Of a stretch of DNA of 64,000 bases, positions 63,254 through 64,000 are shown piece by piece. A program made the position numbers and the translations under genes. Positions within the stretch are counted from its first letter, which is position 1. Each line of letters opens with the position of its first letter. The notes under the pieces were generated by a model. It saw only the letters and a program-made list of their open reading frames with translations, did not search any database and was not told the DNA's origin. The DNA is taken from assembly GCA_019828545.1 (NCBI GenBank), contig JACVRA010000361.1:143662-207661 (forward strand). Direction: 5' to 3'. The stretch comes from Paracamarosporium sp. OC-R06-R3. Lineage: Eukaryota; Ascomycota; Dothideomycetes; Pleosporales; Didymosphaeriaceae.

Positions 63254-64000
63254 AAACACACATGCACCAAACAACAAGAACACGATGAACGAGAAGAACA
63301 GAATACAATTATATACCTGAAATCATACAAACGGGCTAGAATTGGCAATGTAAGCTCTGTGACGCCATACACACTGCACCTAACTAATGGAGATAGAAAC
63401 ACATCAACAATCTACACGTATCATCACCAATTACATTTACAATGGCCGGCTTCCACGAGAAAGTAACTGTGGCATTCCGCTCCTCCAGCTCTATGAACCC
63501 TTACCGGTCTCAAAGTGTATCACCGAGTGGGTGTTGGTCGAGTGGGTGTTGGCCCGGCGTGGGACCCTAGTGAGTCGGTACCACAGCAGAGCTGCGCAAT
63601 GAATGCTGTACCTTTACTAAGCCGTTAAGCTTATAGGAGATATTGACTTTGGGCCGAGTGGGTGTTGGGCCTGGTGTGGGATCCAGTGGATTGGCTCCGG
63701 GTTCTAGAGTGGAGTTACGCATCGAATGTTGTACAGTTTCTATCTGTGGATTTATATGGGACTGCTCGACAGCCCCTTTTTGAGGTCACTGCAAATGTAT
63801 GGTTTGGCGAAGATAGCGAGGAGTCATGTCTCAGATTGATGCAGAAGTCGAATATTTCGCTGTCCAGTGCGGGAATGTCAACGATACAGCAGATAACGAA
63901 TGATATTGTATAACAACGTAATTTCTATCGATTAGAACACTGTTTTGATGCTTGAAATGTTTCTACGTCTAACGTGTTTATAAGCGAGCTGCGCATATAA
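63254..64000. other. Right edge, no gene seen
   Basis: Apart from the repeat at 63519-63745, only short frames are present. The frame at 63662-63913 has no recognisable feature. Confidence 0.45.
63519..63745. repeat. Diverged tandem duplication of about 90 bp
   Basis: CGAGTGGGTGTTGG occurs at 63519-63532 (with a third, adjacent copy at 63538) and at 63656-63669. Each block continues similarly: GGCGTGGGACCCTAGTGAG against GGTGTGGGATCCAGTGGAT, and GCGCAATGAATGCTGTACCTTT against ACGCATCGAATGTTGTACAGTTT. No coding capacity is evident. Confidence 0.6.

Overview
The window is nuclear DNA of a filamentous ascomycete (Pezizomycotina). Protein-coding genes are interrupted by short introns (mostly 47-61 nt, two of 112 and 147 nt) with GT..AG borders and CTAAC/CTGAC-like branch sites, the genes lie on both strands without operons, and the proteins are fungal in type (AzgA purine transporter, LIS1/PAC1, XMAP215/STU2, GH5 exo-glucanase, proteinase K-like subtilases, a HeLo-like/STAND N-terminal domain). 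A Dothideomycete is my best guess from the look of the proteins, but this is inference. Seventeen protein-coding genes are complete and one is cut by the left edge; exon structures were rebuilt by hand from reading frames and splice signals.

Layout. 1-6 kb: 3' end of an azgA-like purine transporter, RIB3 (riboflavin synthesis) and an isopenicillin-N-synthase-like 2-oxoglutarate/iron oxygenase, all on +. 7.8-15.3 kb: a large proline-rich/coiled-coil protein and PAB1 (+). 17.2-22.8 kb: FBP1 (+) and KGD1 (-) converge on a 1-kb cluster of simple repeats. 23.7-28.3 kb: a conserved unnamed fungal protein (-) and a mitochondrial DnaJC28-domain protein (+). 29.6-32.3 kb: a basic, serine-rich hypothetical (-). 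34.7-35.2 kb: a small three-exon orphan gene (+). 37.6-44.0 kb on -: TFB1 (TFIIH), a six-exon gene with a HeLo-like N-terminal domain, and PAC1. 44.75-47.5 kb: STU2 (+), divergent from PAC1. 48.3-49.7 kb: EXG1 (+). 50.5-58.1 kb: two secreted subtilases (-) separated by about 5 kb that holds no confident gene. 58.1-64 kb: gene-poor DNA ending in tandem and diverged repeats.

How the genes relate. Most are independent housekeeping genes: mRNA translation and stability (PAB1), transcription/repair (TFB1), gluconeogenesis (FBP1), TCA cycle (KGD1), riboflavin (RIB3) and microtubule/dynein function (PAC1 and STU2, head to head). The right third is more accessory: secreted hydrolases (EXG1, two subtilases), possible decayed secreted-protein genes, and repeats. 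The items most worth a second look are the HeLo-like gene without a visible NTPase, the three-copy module at 62.5-63.3 kb whose copies each hold an intron-sized GT..AG segment, the orphan gene at 34.7 kb, the GC-AG intron in EXG1, and the PAC1/STU2 divergent pair. No tRNA, rRNA or CRISPR array was seen.
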